Source: Bacteroidales bacterium
GTDB taxonomy: Bacteria > Bacteroidota > Bacteroidia > Bacteroidales > UBA12077
Direction: 5' to 3'
NCBI GenBank assembly: GCA_027859205.1
Contig: JAQIBH010000016.1
Location: forward strand, 1 to 59,843
DNA length: 59,843 bases
Part shown: piece after piece, positions 16,340 through 26,173 of the stretch
Layout: each line of letters begins with the position of its first letter
How positions within the stretch are numbered: the stretch's first letter is position 1
Notes under the pieces: model-generated
Told to the model about the DNA's origin: nothing
Database searches by the model: none
What the model saw: only the letters and a program-made list of their open reading frames with translations
Position numbers and translations under genes: made by a program

Positions 16340-16375
16340 AAAAGAGGCTGTCCAATTTTTGGATCAGCCTCTTTT
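16340..16375 (-). terminator. Terminator after lptB
   Basis: AAAAGAGGCTG (16340-16350) pairs with CAGCCTCTTTT (16365-16375), extended inside by TCC/GGA. On the minus strand a T-run follows. It ends the kdsD-tatC-DUF5686-lptB transcript. Confidence 0.85.
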
Positions 16376-16391
16376 CATTTTTATTTTGAAA

Positions 16392-17150
16392 TTAATCATC
16401 AATACCTATAGTGCGTAAATCGAAGTTTTTACCTAAATAAACACGACGAACTTGCTCGTCTTCAGAAAGTTCTTTTGCATTTCCTGCTTTAAGGATAGAA
16501 CCTTCGAAAAGCAAATAAGCCCTATCAGTTATTGATAAAGTTTCGTGAACATTATGATCAGTAATTAAAATTCCAATATTCCTTTCTTTAAGTTTGCCAA
16601 CAATCTCTTGAATATCTTCTACAGCAATTGGGTCAACACCAGCAAAAGGTTCATCAAGTAAAATGAATTTTGGTTTTATTGCAAGAGCACGAGCAATTTC
16701 TGTTCTTCGTCGTTCGCCACCTGAGAGCTGAATTCCAAGACTTTTTCTAATTTTTTCTAATCGAAATTCGCCAATTAAATTTTCTAATCTCTCCCGCTGT
16801 TCTTCTTTAGACATCCCGGACATCTCAAGAACAGCTTTTATATTATCCTCAATGCTTAACTTCCTGAAAACAGAAGCTTCCTGAGCTAAATATCCAATCC
16901 CTTTTTGTGCTCTTTTGTACACAGGTTCTTTTGTAATATCTTGGTTATCGAGATAAATTTTGCCTGAATTAGGAGTAATTAATCCAACCACCATGTAAAA
17001 TGTAGTTGTTTTCCCAGCTCCGTTAGGACCGAGTAATCCAACAATTTCTCCTTGCTCAACTTCAACAGAAACTTCTTTTACTACAGTACGAGAACGATAT
17101 TTCTTTACTAAATTTTCTGTGCGAAGTTTTATCTTTTTTACCTGATCCAT
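16392..17150 (-). CDS. lptB: LPS export ABC transporter ATPase LptB
   Basis: The protein, about 252 residues, is the cytoplasmic ATPase that powers LptFG extraction of lipopolysaccharide from the inner membrane. It has Walker [10 protein letters not shown], the signature [15 protein letters not shown], Walker [14 protein letters not shown] and the H-loop in [10 protein letters not shown]. The sequence [17 protein letters not shown] is typical of LptB rather than of amino-acid importers. I prefer the ATG at 17150 to a TTG at 17168. It follows the DUF5686 gene by about 70 bases on the same strand. With kdsD (Kdo supply) in the same cluster, a role in outer-membrane building is well supported. 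Confidence 0.93.
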   Translation of the reverse strand: MDQVKKIKLRTENLVKKYRSRTVVKEVSVEVEQGEIVGLLGPNGAGKTTTFYMVVGLITPNSGKIYLDNQDITKEPVYKRAQKGIGYLAQEASVFRKLSIEDNIKAVLEMSGMSKEEQRERLENLIGEFRLEKIRKSLGIQLSGGERRRTEIARALAIKPKFILLDEPFAGVDPIAVEDIQEIVGKLKERNIGILITDHNVHETLSITDRAYLLFEGSILKAGNAKELSEDEQVRRVYLGKNFDLRTIGIDD

Positions 17151-17221
17151 GGAACGTGTTTTTTGCAAATGTATATATTTTATTTATAAACTTTCTTAAT
17201 ACAAATGTGTGTAAGAATTCC

Positions 17222-19684
17222 TTAAAAAACAAATTGAACTAATACTCGCAAACCGAACTTTTCAATATTATCATGATCTAAATATGACATTCGCCACATA
17301 GCATCAACTCTAAATATTTTAAAAATATTTTCGATACCTACACTTGTTTCCCAATATGGATCGTTTAACGAATATAGTCCTTCGGGAAAATCCATAATAC
17401 TTTCATGTCTGCTACTTAAATCACCAATTAAACCTTTAGCTGAAACTACTTCACGCCATTTTAATTTTCGCATAATAGGTATTTTATTTAGGAAAAAACC
17501 TTGAAAATGGTGTTCAACATACAAACTAACATATCTATCACTTGCAAATTCGTAATAGTTCATCATATTAAAAGCATATCGATCAAATGCATAAGTTTCA
17601 TTTCCCTCATGTAGCTTTAATAAAGGATATGGCACAGTTCCAAATAGCTGTCCGGCATCAATAATATATTTAAAATATCCAAGAGGGCTTACAGGTACTT
17701 TATGTGCCAGACTCAAATTTAATTTGTAATATTCATAGTTGCTTCCAAATATATTTTTAAATCCAGCAGTAAAATATAAATTTAAAATAGGTGCATCAGT
17801 ACCAAGATTAATTTTTTCAAATTCGCCCCTTAAATATTTTTCATTTTTAGCATAGCGAATATTTAATGTTGCTTCCGACGTTGTTACATTGTTATAAGAG
17901 ACTGTGTCTGATACCGTGCTTTTATAAAATGGAATATATTCTGTTGGTTCGATACTCTTATAATTAAATGTTAGTTCATTCGAAAAGCCCTGAAACCACT
18001 CTTTTTCAAATGAAGTACTAAAATCTCGAACCATTGTAAGTTTGTAATTTGGATTACGCCTTAGTATTGATGTGAAAATATTATCTTCGGTTAAAGCATT
18101 TGGGCTTTGTCCAAGTTGTTGAATGTCGTATTTGTATTGAACTTCAAGAGCACTTCTCGGATTTTTATCAAGCATATAAATAAAACCACCACCATATTTA
18201 AATTTATTATCTAGTTCTCCATAGGCAAGGTGAGCATTTATCATTAATTTTGTACTAAAGTTATTACTTGTACGTCCTCCAAAACGAAATCTATTTCCTT
18301 CGATTTCATTAAAGCTGAATATTTTATAATATGGTCCAAGTTCGAATAATCCTGCTTCGTAATGATACATTGCAAACATTCCAACAATCTTTTCATAAGT
18401 TCTGAAAATTGGTACATGCTTTATGGAATCAACCATTTTGTAAATATCTTTTTCTTTAGGTGTAAGGCTTATTGGTCGATGTATGTCCCAGTATTTTTCG
18501 TCATTAATTATTGCATCTTCTTGTACAATTACATTTTCATTTAGATCAGCTACATGATCAGGCATTTCAACATTAAAGTGTATATCCATGTAATTGGTCG
18601 TTTTTTTACCAAAGAAACCAGTTGAACGATCACTTAAATTAAAGTCAAAAAATAATTTCTCATTTGTTAAAAACCACAAACTGTCATCAACAGGTGCATA
18701 TTCATAATCGACTAAAAAATCATTAATATAATTTATGTTTACATCTTTTGACATTCGCATTTGTATTTTAACTATAGCAAATGAAGTATCGTTTACCCAA
18801 AAATCTCCCCGGAAAGTTCGTTCTTGTTTTCTTTTTGGGATGAACGATATTTGATAACACCATTTGTTTTCTATATAAGCACTATCAATAAGATAATATT
18901 TATAGTAAGTTAATCCAAAATCGGCAATAGGACTAACGAATCCTGGTTCAAAAACTTTTTGAAAGTTCTCGTAGATATTAATTTTTTGATACATTTTACC
19001 CGTAAATTGGGATAAACTGGCGTTTTCTATTCCTGAGATTTTCGTAGCTGTAATTATCTCATGCTCAGCAGCTGGATTTTTATTATAATAATAATCTGAA
19101 AATGATTCTGTAATAAATAGCGGTAAATATGATTTTCCAGTTATTGCTGACGTGTCGATATAATCAAAGATAAACTGAAAGTCGCTCAGTAATCGTTGGT
19201 TCTTAAAATCTTCATCAACATTGTTTACGTCTATTTCAACTTTGTTATAAAGTTTATAAACATATGAATCGAACTTTTTTGGATTATGTTTTTCCTTATT
19301 GGTTATTATGTTCCGAAGAATAGGATGAGCTGGGTTTTCGGTTGGAAGAACAACAATTTCTTCTAATTCAAAAATATTAGGTGCTAAGGCAAAATTGACT
19401 TCTTGAAATTGATTTTTTTGTATAAATTGAGATTGTAGTTTATAACCTACAAAAGAAACTAAAATAGAATCATAATAATTCCGAGATTCTAGGAAATATT
19501 CACCATCAGTATTAGTTATAGTGCCAATTGTTGAGTTTTGAAAAGTAACATTTACAAATGGAAGCACTTCTAATGTGTTGGCATCAATGACTTTGCCTCG
19601 CACTTTGGTTATTTGACCAAACGAAATAGTTCCTGTTAAAAGGAATGCAATTATAATAATCCAAAAAGGGAATTTATTTTTCAT
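17222..19684 (-). CDS. DUF5686 / carboxypeptidase-regulatory-like outer-membrane protein
   Basis: This 820-residue protein has a signal peptide (about 1-23, ending at SFGQ) and then a carboxypeptidase-regulatory-like beta-sandwich at about 25-105 (VRGKVIDANTLEVLPFVNV, TNTDGEYFL). The rest matches the DUF5686 family and ends in strands with a terminal Phe (VLVQFVF), as expected of an outer-membrane beta-barrel. Function is not known; the N-terminal domain is shared with SusC/TonB-type proteins of the phylum, but no plug domain is seen. It lies between tatC and lptB with short gaps, so it is expressed with envelope genes. Confidence 0.85.
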   Translation of the reverse strand: MKNKFPFWIIIIAFLLTGTISFGQITKVRGKVIDANTLEVLPFVNVTFQNSTIGTITNTDGEYFLESRNYYDSILVSFVGYKLQSQFIQKNQFQEVNFALAPNIFELEEIVVLPTENPAHPILRNIITNKEKHNPKKFDSYVYKLYNKVEIDVNNVDEDFKNQRLLSDFQFIFDYIDTSAITGKSYLPLFITESFSDYYYNKNPAAEHEIITATKISGIENASLSQFTGKMYQKINIYENFQKVFEPGFVSPIADFGLTYYKYYLIDSAYIENKWCYQISFIPKRKQERTFRGDFWVNDTSFAIVKIQMRMSKDVNINYINDFLVDYEYAPVDDSLWFLTNEKLFFDFNLSDRSTGFFGKKTTNYMDIHFNVEMPDHVADLNENVIVQEDAIINDEKYWDIHRPISLTPKEKDIYKMVDSIKHVPIFRTYEKIVGMFAMYHYEAGLFELGPYYKIFSFNEIEGNRFRFGGRTSNNFSTKLMINAHLAYGELDNKFKYGGGFIYMLDKNPRSALEVQYKYDIQQLGQSPNALTEDNIFTSILRRNPNYKLTMVRDFSTSFEKEWFQGFSNELTFNYKSIEPTEYIPFYKSTVSDTVSYNNVTTSEATLNIRYAKNEKYLRGEFEKINLGTDAPILNLYFTAGFKNIFGSNYEYYKLNLSLAHKVPVSPLGYFKYIIDAGQLFGTVPYPLLKLHEGNETYAFDRYAFNMMNYYEFASDRYVSLYVEHHFQGFFLNKIPIMRKLKWREVVSAKGLIGDLSSRHESIMDFPEGLYSLNDPYWETSVGIENIFKIFRVDAMWRMSYLDHDNIEKFGLRVLVQFVF

Positions 19685-19708
19685 TATCTATTAAATAAAA
19701 CAGATAAA

Positions 19709-20524
19709 CTAATTTTTGGGGTTTTTAGTACTTGATTTGTTAACTATTTTCCTGGAAATTATTATGCCTGCTTCATAAAGAATTAATAGTGGGAATGTAA
19801 CAAGAATAAGGCTAAAAATATCTGGAGGCGTTATTGTTGCTGCTAAAATTAAAATTACAATTATAGAATGACGTCTGTATTTTTTTAAAAACTCAGGAGT
19901 AACCAATCCCGCTTTACTTAAGAAATAAATTAATACCGGAAGCTCGAAAGTTAAACCTGCCGCTAGAGTTACAGAAGTAATTGTTCCGATGTAAGATTTT
20001 AAATTAATTTGGTTGGCAACTTGTTCGCTAACACTATAAGATCCTAAAAAATGAATTGATAAAGGTGCAATAACAAAATAGCCGAATAATACTCCTATCA
20101 AGAAAAGAAAAGAGCTAATGAAAACGGCCCCTCTTGAGTGGGTTGCTTCTTTTTCGTAAAGGGCTGGCTTTAAGAAACGCCAAAATTCCCAAAACACATA
20201 CGGAAAGCCAACAATTAACCCAACAACAATTGATGTTGTTATGTGCATTGTAAATTGACCGGCCATTTTAATGCTTATAATTTGGAATGTAGTTGTGTTA
20301 ATACAAAGTTTTGGAATATTCACTGATTGACCTAAAAGACATAGCATCCTATTGGTAAAGAAATCCGAATTTTTGGGTGCAAGAATAATTTTATCAAAAA
20401 CAATTTCATGGAATATAAATGCAACAATAGCAATAATAATTATCGCAGAAATTGCTCTTAATAAATGCCATCTTAATTCTTCAAGATGTTCAAGAAATGA
20501 CATGTCGGCTTCTTTTGTAACCAT
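19709..20524 (-). CDS. tatC: Sec-independent protein translocase TatC
   Basis: This 271-residue inner-membrane protein is the receptor of the twin-arginine pathway, which exports folded proteins. It starts with the conserved MSFLEHLEELRWHLLRA at about residues 8-24, followed by six membrane helices and the conserved block FPYVFWEFWRFLKPALY (about 108-124). TatC of Bacteroidota carries the longer first periplasmic loop seen here (about 45-85). No tatA or tatB gene lies nearby. It lies 34 bases after kdsD and 24 before the DUF5686 gene in the same direction. Confidence 0.95.
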   Translation of the reverse strand: MVTKEADMSFLEHLEELRWHLLRAISAIIIIAIVAFIFHEIVFDKIILAPKNSDFFTNRMLCLLGQSVNIPKLCINTTTFQIISIKMAGQFTMHITTSIVVGLIVGFPYVFWEFWRFLKPALYEKEATHSRGAVFISSFLFLIGVLFGYFVIAPLSIHFLGSYSVSEQVANQINLKSYIGTITSVTLAAGLTFELPVLIYFLSKAGLVTPEFLKKYRRHSIIVILILAATITPPDIFSLILVTFPLLILYEAGIIISRKIVNKSSTKNPKN

Positions 20525-20558
20525 CTTAATTAATTATATCAATTGATAATTGAATTTG

Positions 20559-21515
20559 TTAAACTATTCCTTCTTTGAAAATATCATGTAAATGTACAAT
20601 TCCCACATAATTATCTTTATGCAGAACCACAAGCTGAGTAATATTATTATTCTCCATTAAATGAGATGCATTAACGGCAAGTTCATCTTTATCAACTGTT
20701 TTTGGATTTACAGACATAATATCTTTAGCGGTTAAGTTCTCAAGCGAATCGTATTTTTGTAACATACGTCTTATATCACCATCAGTTATTATACCTAGCA
20801 CTGTGTTTTTTTTATCTAAAACAACGGTTGCTCCTAAACGTTTTGAACTTATTTCGATGATTACATTTTTTACATTTTCGTTGGCAAAAACTTTTGGTGC
20901 TTTATTGTTTTTATACAAATCGTCAACACGCATGTAAAGCTTTTTACCTAAAGCACCACCAGGATGAAATTTTGCAAAATCGTCGCTTGAAAATCCTCTG
21001 TATTCCAGCAAACAAACAGCCAAAGCATCACCAATTACTAATTGGGCAGTAGTACTGTTTGTTGGAGCAAGATTATTAGGGCAAGCTTCATTGTCAACAG
21101 TCGATTTTAAAACAAAATCAGATTCTATTCCTAGAAAAGACTCTGTTTCTGAGACCATTCCAATCAGTGTATTTCCTCTGCTTTTAATTAATGGAACTAG
21201 AACTTTAATTTCGGGAGTATTACCACTCTTTGAGATACAGATAATAACATCATCTTCCTGAATTATCCCTAAATCACCATGAATAGCATCTGCGGCATGC
21301 ATGAAAATTGCAGGAGTTCCAGTTGAGTTTAATGTAGCAACTATTTTTTGTGCAATGTTTGCGCTTTTTCCAATTCCTGTAATGATTACTCTTCCTTTAC
21401 TCTTATATATAACAGTAACAATTTTTTCAAAATCTGAGTCAATATAATCTGCTAATTTTTTAATAGACTCCGCCTCTTGTAAAATAGTGTTTTTTGCTAA
21501 ATCAGTGATATTCAT
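20559..21515 (-). CDS. kdsD: Arabinose-5-phosphate isomerase (KdsD/KpsF/GutQ family)
   Basis: This 318-residue enzyme interconverts ribulose-5-phosphate and arabinose-5-phosphate, the first step of Kdo synthesis for lipid A-core. An SIS sugar-isomerase domain covers about residues 30-165 (GRVIITGIGKSANIAQKI, then CISKSGNTPEI). Two CBS domains follow at about 200-318 (GIITDGDIRRML). The motif APTNSTTAQLVIGDALA is typical of the family. It is the first gene of an envelope operon ending in lptB. Assignment to LPS rather than capsule or gluconate use rests on that context. Confidence 0.9.
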   Translation of the reverse strand: MNITDLAKNTILQEAESIKKLADYIDSDFEKIVTVIYKSKGRVIITGIGKSANIAQKIVATLNSTGTPAIFMHAADAIHGDLGIIQEDDVIICISKSGNTPEIKVLVPLIKSRGNTLIGMVSETESFLGIESDFVLKSTVDNEACPNNLAPTNSTTAQLVIGDALAVCLLEYRGFSSDDFAKFHPGGALGKKLYMRVDDLYKNNKAPKVFANENVKNVIIEISSKRLGATVVLDKKNTVLGIITDGDIRRMLQKYDSLENLTAKDIMSVNPKTVDKDELAVNASHLMENNNITQLVVLHKDNYVGIVHLHDIFKEGIV

Positions 21516-21712
21516 ATGTAAATTGTTTTAAATCCTGATATTTATCAAAAAATTAATAAAAATGTAACATAAGACATATTGGTTTTAAAAATTTATTGTA
21601 AATTTATGTACAAATGTATTTATTTTAAAACAAACCGAGTAGGTTTCTTGGGAAACATATATTTGGATTATAGAAAAATGATTAAGAAAGTAAAATGTTT
21701 TAATTGTTAAGT

Positions 21713-21728
21713 ATTGATTTTGATCAAT
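21713..21728. promoter_or_regulatory. FNR-box-like palindrome before recQ
   Basis: The sequence reads ATTGAT-TTTG-ATCAAT, a perfect match to the CRP/FNR-family consensus TTGAT-N4-ATCAA. It lies 25 bases upstream of the recQ start in the region divergent from kdsD. In AT-rich DNA such a match may arise by chance about once per few hundred kilobases. Confidence 0.3.
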
Positions 21729-21753
21729 TTAGTATTAAAATTTACAGACAGGC

Positions 21754-23949
21754 ATGAGTGTAGGAGCAGATATTTCGTTAAAAGATTCTCTTAAAAAACA
21801 TTTTGGATTTAATGCATTTAAGGGCAACCAAGAGGTAGTAATTAGGAACGTTCTTGATGGTAATGATTCCTTTGTTTTAATGCCGACAGGTGGAGGTAAG
21901 TCCTTGTGTTATCAATTACCATCATTAATAATGGATGGTACCGCAATTGTAATATCTCCTTTGATAGCATTGATGAAAAATCAAGTTGACGCTATGCGCG
22001 GGTTTAGTACAGAAGATGGGATAGCTCACTTTCTTAATTCTTCGTTGACTAAAACTCAAATGCAGAAAGTAAAGCAAGATGTTTTAGACGGCAAAACAAA
22101 ACTACTTTATGTGGCACCAGAATCCTTGACTAAAGAAGAGAATATTACGTTTTTAAAAAGAATAAAAATTTCTTTTTATGCGGTTGATGAGGCTCATTGT
22201 ATTTCTGAGTGGGGTCATGATTTTAGACCTGAATATAGACGAATCAGACCAATTATAAACAAAATCGGCATTGCTCCATTAATTGCATTAACAGCAACTG
22301 CAACACCAAAAGTACAAAGTGATATTCAGAAAAATTTGGATATGATTAATGCGAATGTTTTTAAATCTTCTTTTAATAGGGAAAATTTGTATTACGAAGT
22401 TCGGCCTAAGGTTAATGCAGCTAAAGAAATTATTAAGTTTATTAAAAGTAATTCCGGAAAATCGGGAATAATATATTGTTTGAGCAGGAAAAAAGTGGAA
22501 GAACTTGCCGAGATATTGCAGGTAAACGAAATAAAAGCGCTAGCTTATCATGCAGGAATGGATGCTATAACACGAAGTACAAATCAGGATAAATTCCTAT
22601 TAGAGGATGTGGATGTTATTGTTGCGACTATAGCTTTTGGTATGGGTATTGACAAACCCGATGTACGCTTTGTTATCCATTATGATATCCCTAAAAGCTT
22701 AGAAGGCTATTATCAGGAAACTGGGAGAGCGGGCCGTGATGGAGGCGAAGGTAAATGTATTTCGTTTTATAGTTATAAAGATATTCAAAAGCTAGAAAAA
22801 TTTATGCAGGGAAAGCCTTTAGCTGAACAAGAAATTGGAAAGCAATTGTTGTTGGAAACTGTTGCTTATGCTGAAACTGCGGTATGTAGAAGAAAAATTT
22901 TACTTCATTATTTTGGTGAAGAATACCATATTGATGATTGTGAGAATTGTGATAATTGTAATCATCCAAAAGAACAATTCGAGGGACAGGATGATGTAGT
23001 TTTAGCTTTAAATGCAATTTTAGCGGTAAAAGAAAAATTTAAGTCAGATCATGTTGCTAATGTAATTTCGGGAGTTAAAAACACTTCAATAAAAGCATAT
23101 AAACATCATGAATTAGGGCTTTTTGGTGACGGTTCTAAAGAAGATCCAAAATACTGGAATGCTGTTATAAGACAAGCACTCGTTTCTGGCTTTATCGATA
23201 AAGATATTGAGAATTACGGTTTACTGAGCCTTAACAAAGCAGGTAAGGAATACATTAAAAACCCAATTTCATTTACTCTCACAAAGGATCATGATTATGA
23301 AACTATAGACGATGAAATGGATGCTCAATCGGGCGCTGGTAAAACGGGAGCAGTTGATACCGAATTATTTAATATCTTAAAGGATTTAAGAAAAAAAACA
23401 GCAAAAGATTTAAACTTACCACCGTTTGTAATTTTTCAAGATCCTTCCATTGAAGACATGGCTATTCAATATCCTATAACATTAGAGGAAATGCAACATA
23501 TAGCTGGTGTTGGAACAGGCAAGGCCAAAAAATATGGAAAAGAGTTTGTAGAACTTATCGAAAAGTATGTTGATGAAAAGGAAATAATTCGTCCAATGGA
23601 TATGGTTGTAAAATCTGTAGTGAATAAATCGGGTATGAAGGTTTATATTATTCAAAGTATAGATAGACAAATGCCTTTAACGGATATTGCAGATGCTAAA
23701 GGTATAGAAATGAATCAATTGCTTGACGAGATAGAATCAATAGTTCAATCCGGTACAAAAATAAATATTGATTATTATATCAATGATAAAATTGATGAGG
23801 ATAAGCAGGAAGAAATATTTGAGTATTTTAGGGAAGAGGCAGAAACAGAATCCATTGAGGCTGCTCTTGAAGAACTTGGCGAAGAAGAGTATTCAGAAGA
23901 GGAGATAAGGTTAATGAGAATAAAATTCTTCTCGGAATTAGGAAACTAA
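21754..23949 (+). CDS. recQ: ATP-dependent DNA helicase RecQ
   Basis: This 731-residue 3'-5' helicase takes part in recombination repair and fork restart. Helicase motifs appear in order: I (PTGGGKSLCYQLP, near residue 45), II (DEAHCISEWGHD, near 145), III (ALTATATP), and VI (QETGRAGRDG, near 325). A zinc-binding RQC subdomain has CRRKILLHYFGE followed by CENCDNC near 375-410. An HRDC domain covers about 530-605 and an acidic tail of about 100 residues ends the protein, as in other Bacteroidota RecQ. It appears to be transcribed alone, ending at a strong terminator. Confidence 0.96.
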   Translation: MSVGADISLKDSLKKHFGFNAFKGNQEVVIRNVLDGNDSFVLMPTGGGKSLCYQLPSLIMDGTAIVISPLIALMKNQVDAMRGFSTEDGIAHFLNSSLTKTQMQKVKQDVLDGKTKLLYVAPESLTKEENITFLKRIKISFYAVDEAHCISEWGHDFRPEYRRIRPIINKIGIAPLIALTATATPKVQSDIQKNLDMINANVFKSSFNRENLYYEVRPKVNAAKEIIKFIKSNSGKSGIIYCLSRKKVEELAEILQVNEIKALAYHAGMDAITRSTNQDKFLLEDVDVIVATIAFGMGIDKPDVRFVIHYDIPKSLEGYYQETGRAGRDGGEGKCISFYSYKDIQKLEKFMQGKPLAEQEIGKQLLLETVAYAETAVCRRKILLHYFGEEYHIDDCENCDNCNHPKEQFEGQDDVVLALNAILAVKEKFKSDHVANVISGVKNTSIKAYKHHELGLFGDGSKEDPKYWNAVIRQALVSGFIDKDIENYGLLSLNKAGKEYIKNPISFTLTKDHDYETIDDEMDAQSGAGKTGAVDTELFNILKDLRKKTAKDLNLPPFVIFQDPSIEDMAIQYPITLEEMQHIAGVGTGKAKKYGKEFVELIEKYVDEKEIIRPMDMVVKSVVNKSGMKVYIIQSIDRQMPLTDIADAKGIEMNQLLDEIESIVQSGTKINIDYYINDKIDEDKQEEIFEYFREEAETESIEAALEELGEEEYSEEEIRLMRIKFFSELGN

Positions 23950-23990
23950 TAAAAACATTGAATTAGATTAAATATTTTATAACTTGCTCG

Positions 23991-24016
23991 GGATGCAAAA
24001 TGCATCCTGTTTTTTT
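23991..24016 (+). terminator. Terminator after recQ
   Basis: GGATGCA and TGCATCC form a perfect stem around AAA and are followed by TG and a run of seven T. Confidence 0.9.
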
Positions 24017-24036
24017 AAACTTAAACATTTGAACTT

Positions 24037-24924
24037 GTGGATACAGTATTAAAAATAAACAATCTAAGTAAAAATTACGGGAATCTTCGGGCTGTTAGTG
24101 ATATATCTTTTGAGGTAAAAAAAGGAGAAGTATATGGTTTATTGGGACCTAATGGAAGCGGAAAAACAACCACTTTAGCTGTTGTTTTAGGAATTCTAAA
24201 TGCAAATGGAGGAAGTTATCAATGGTTTGATGAACCATTTACGAAACTTGCTAGGCGTAGAATAGGTTCTTTAATTGAAACTCCGAATTTTTATCCTTAT
24301 TTAACACTTTGGGAAAATCTTCAAATAGTTGCAAAAATAAAGGATGCACCAGAAAATGATATTAATTATGCCTTAGGTGTTGCAAATCTGTTGAAAAGAA
24401 AACACACTAAATTTGGGCAATTGTCTTTAGGAATGAAGCAGCGAATGTCTATAGCATCTGTTCTTGTTGGAAATCCGGAAGTTTTGGTTCTTGACGAGCC
24501 AACAAATGGATTAGATCCTGAAGGATTCGCCGAAGTAAGAAATATTATTCAATCACAGGCAAAAGAGGGCAAAACAATTATTATTGCAAGTCATATTCTG
24601 GATGAGGTTGAAAAAGTTTGTTCGCATGTTGCCATCTTAAAATCAGGAGAAATAGTCGCAAATGGTAAAGTAGGAGAGTTGTTATCTTCGGAGGAAACGG
24701 TATTTATTCAAGCAGAAAAATTAAATGAGCTTGAAGAAATTATTATTAGATCTGGGTTTGCAAATAAAATTTATATGAAAGAGGATGATTTGGTTGTGGT
24801 ATTAAAACCTGATTTTAAATCAGCAGAATTAAGTAAGTTCTGCTTTGAAAAAGGATTTTCTCTTTCAAAAATTGTGGTTAAAAAACAGAGTTTAGAGGAT
24901 CAGTTCTTACAATTAGTAAAATAA
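24037..24924 (+). CDS. ABC transporter ATP-binding protein (ABC-2 exporter type)
   Basis: This 295-residue ATPase has Walker A GPNGSGKTT (about residues 37-45), the signature LSLGMKQR, Walker B VLVLDEPTNGLDP, and the H-loop ASHILDEVEK. The extra C-terminal 80 residues resemble those of antibiotic-peptide or daunorubicin-type exporters. The start codon is GTG at 24037. It is followed 6 bases later by a membrane permease gene, its likely partner. What is exported cannot be read from the sequence; lantibiotic or stress-type gliding-related exporters are all possible. Confidence 0.88.
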   Translation: MDTVLKINNLSKNYGNLRAVSDISFEVKKGEVYGLLGPNGSGKTTTLAVVLGILNANGGSYQWFDEPFTKLARRRIGSLIETPNFYPYLTLWENLQIVAKIKDAPENDINYALGVANLLKRKHTKFGQLSLGMKQRMSIASVLVGNPEVLVLDEPTNGLDPEGFAEVRNIIQSQAKEGKTIIIASHILDEVEKVCSHVAILKSGEIVANGKVGELLSSEETVFIQAEKLNELEEIIIRSGFANKIYMKEDDLVVVLKPDFKSAELSKFCFEKGFSLSKIVVKKQSLEDQFLQLVK

Positions 24925-24930
24925 AATTTC

Positions 24931-25761
24931 ATGTCAATGAGAAAGTTATTTCATATCGAGAAAATAAAAGCATTATCATATCCAGCCTTTAAAACGCTAA
25001 TGATTATTCATTTTTTGCTTTTCTTTTTAGTCATTTTAATTGTCTCAAGACAGCATATTACAGTGCCTGGATTTTCAATTAAAGGATTGTATCAGTTTCC
25101 TAATATTTGGAAATTTTTTCCATGGGTCGCAAGTTGGTTTAATATTTTTTTAACCATTGTATTAATAACCTTAGTTGGGAATGAATTTTCATTCAAGACT
25201 TTTAGGCAAAATGTTATTGATGGATTAAGTAGGAATGATCTTGTAAAGGGAAAATTGATTCTGATTTTTACAATAGCCATTTATACTTTTTTAATGGTTT
25301 TATTGGCCGTTTTGATTTTTGGATTTTTTAAATCTGATGAGATTTCTCTAAGCAAAATGATTGAGAGTTCTTATTTAATACTCGTCTATTTTATTCAGGC
25401 TATTGGATATATGACCCTTGGATTACTTTTTGCGGTTGTCTTAAGGAATAATGCTTTATCTATTATTTTATTTTTATTATACTTTCCAGTTGAAGGGATA
25501 GTAAGACTTTTTTTCCCGAAAGCAAGCAGGAGCTTTTTCCCACTTAAGATAATTTCAAATTTGACGCCAAAGCCAGAATTCCTTACAATTGCTTCAGAGA
25601 AATCATATACGACAGCCTCAGGAACAAGTTCATTGGATTTTAGCGAAATAGGATTGTTGCCAGAAAATCTTTCTGTTGGCATTACAGTGTTAGTATCTGT
25701 AGGTTATATAGGTTTTTTTATTGCATTAATATACGTTTTAATGAATAAACGAAATCTGTAG
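24931..25761 (+). CDS. ABC-2 type transporter permease
   Basis: This 276-residue protein has six predicted helices (about residues 20-42, 65-90, 110-135, 145-170, 180-200 and 250-272). The segment GNEFSFKTFRQNVIDGLSR near residues 86-104, between helices 2 and 3, is the hallmark of ABC-2 permeases (NEYRYGT...). It lies 6 bases downstream of the ATPase gene and shares its message. No further subunit is nearby, so the exporter is probably a homodimer of each. Confidence 0.85.
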   Translation: MSMRKLFHIEKIKALSYPAFKTLMIIHFLLFFLVILIVSRQHITVPGFSIKGLYQFPNIWKFFPWVASWFNIFLTIVLITLVGNEFSFKTFRQNVIDGLSRNDLVKGKLILIFTIAIYTFLMVLLAVLIFGFFKSDEISLSKMIESSYLILVYFIQAIGYMTLGLLFAVVLRNNALSIILFLLYFPVEGIVRLFFPKASRSFFPLKIISNLTPKPEFLTIASEKSYTTASGTSSLDFSEIGLLPENLSVGITVLVSVGYIGFFIALIYVLMNKRNL

Positions 25762-25808
25762 AAAAAGTTAATTCAGAAGATTTGAATCTTATTTATTGAA
25801 TTAAAACC

Positions 25809-26168
25809 TTAATGTTCAGAGATATTATTTTCTTTGATTAGCTCCGTTAATTTAGAGCAAGTTTCATAATCTTCGATTTCCGAATAATGATTTAGTAGTT
25901 CATTAAAAAAATCTTTGTCATTAAAAAAAGGATGTTTTTTGTCGAAATCTAGTGCTCCATTTATAGTGAGGTCTAAATAATCTTCTTTTTTAATTTTTGG
26001 AATTTGATTATTCAATTTAACTTTTTGAGTTATGTTTTTATCTACTGTTAAACCTTCTGGAAATTTATTTGTATCGTTATAATAATTTTCGATAAATAAG
26101 AGAATTTCTTTTTGAAGCAATATCGCATCATTATTTTCTTTTAATAATTCCTTGTTGGAATTGAACAT
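25809..26168 (-). CDS. Unrecognised 119-residue protein with UVR-like end
   Basis: I do not recognise this protein as a whole. It is acidic-basic mixed, Asn/Lys-rich, soluble, and has no signal or membrane helix. Residues about 88-115 (FFNELLNHYSEIEDYE then TCSKLTELIKEN) look like the UvrB/UvrC helical hairpin (xxYxxxEDYExxxxLxxLI). The middle contains PKIKKEDYLDLTINGALDFD. It starts 5 bases after the stop of a 45-residue gene, so the two form a small operon. It converges with the ABC-2 permease gene. Confidence 0.65.
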   Translation of the reverse strand: MFNSNKELLKENNDAILLQKEILLFIENYYNDTNKFPEGLTVDKNITQKVKLNNQIPKIKKEDYLDLTINGALDFDKKHPFFNDKDFFNELLNHYSEIEDYETCSKLTELIKENNISEH

Positions 26169-26173
26169 TTTAT

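Noticed and set aside
21632-21656. Overlapping hairpins AAACC/GGTTT and GTTTC/GAAAC in the kdsD-recQ gap
   Set aside because: Five-base stems that exclude each other could suggest an attenuator, but they are too short and no T-run follows.
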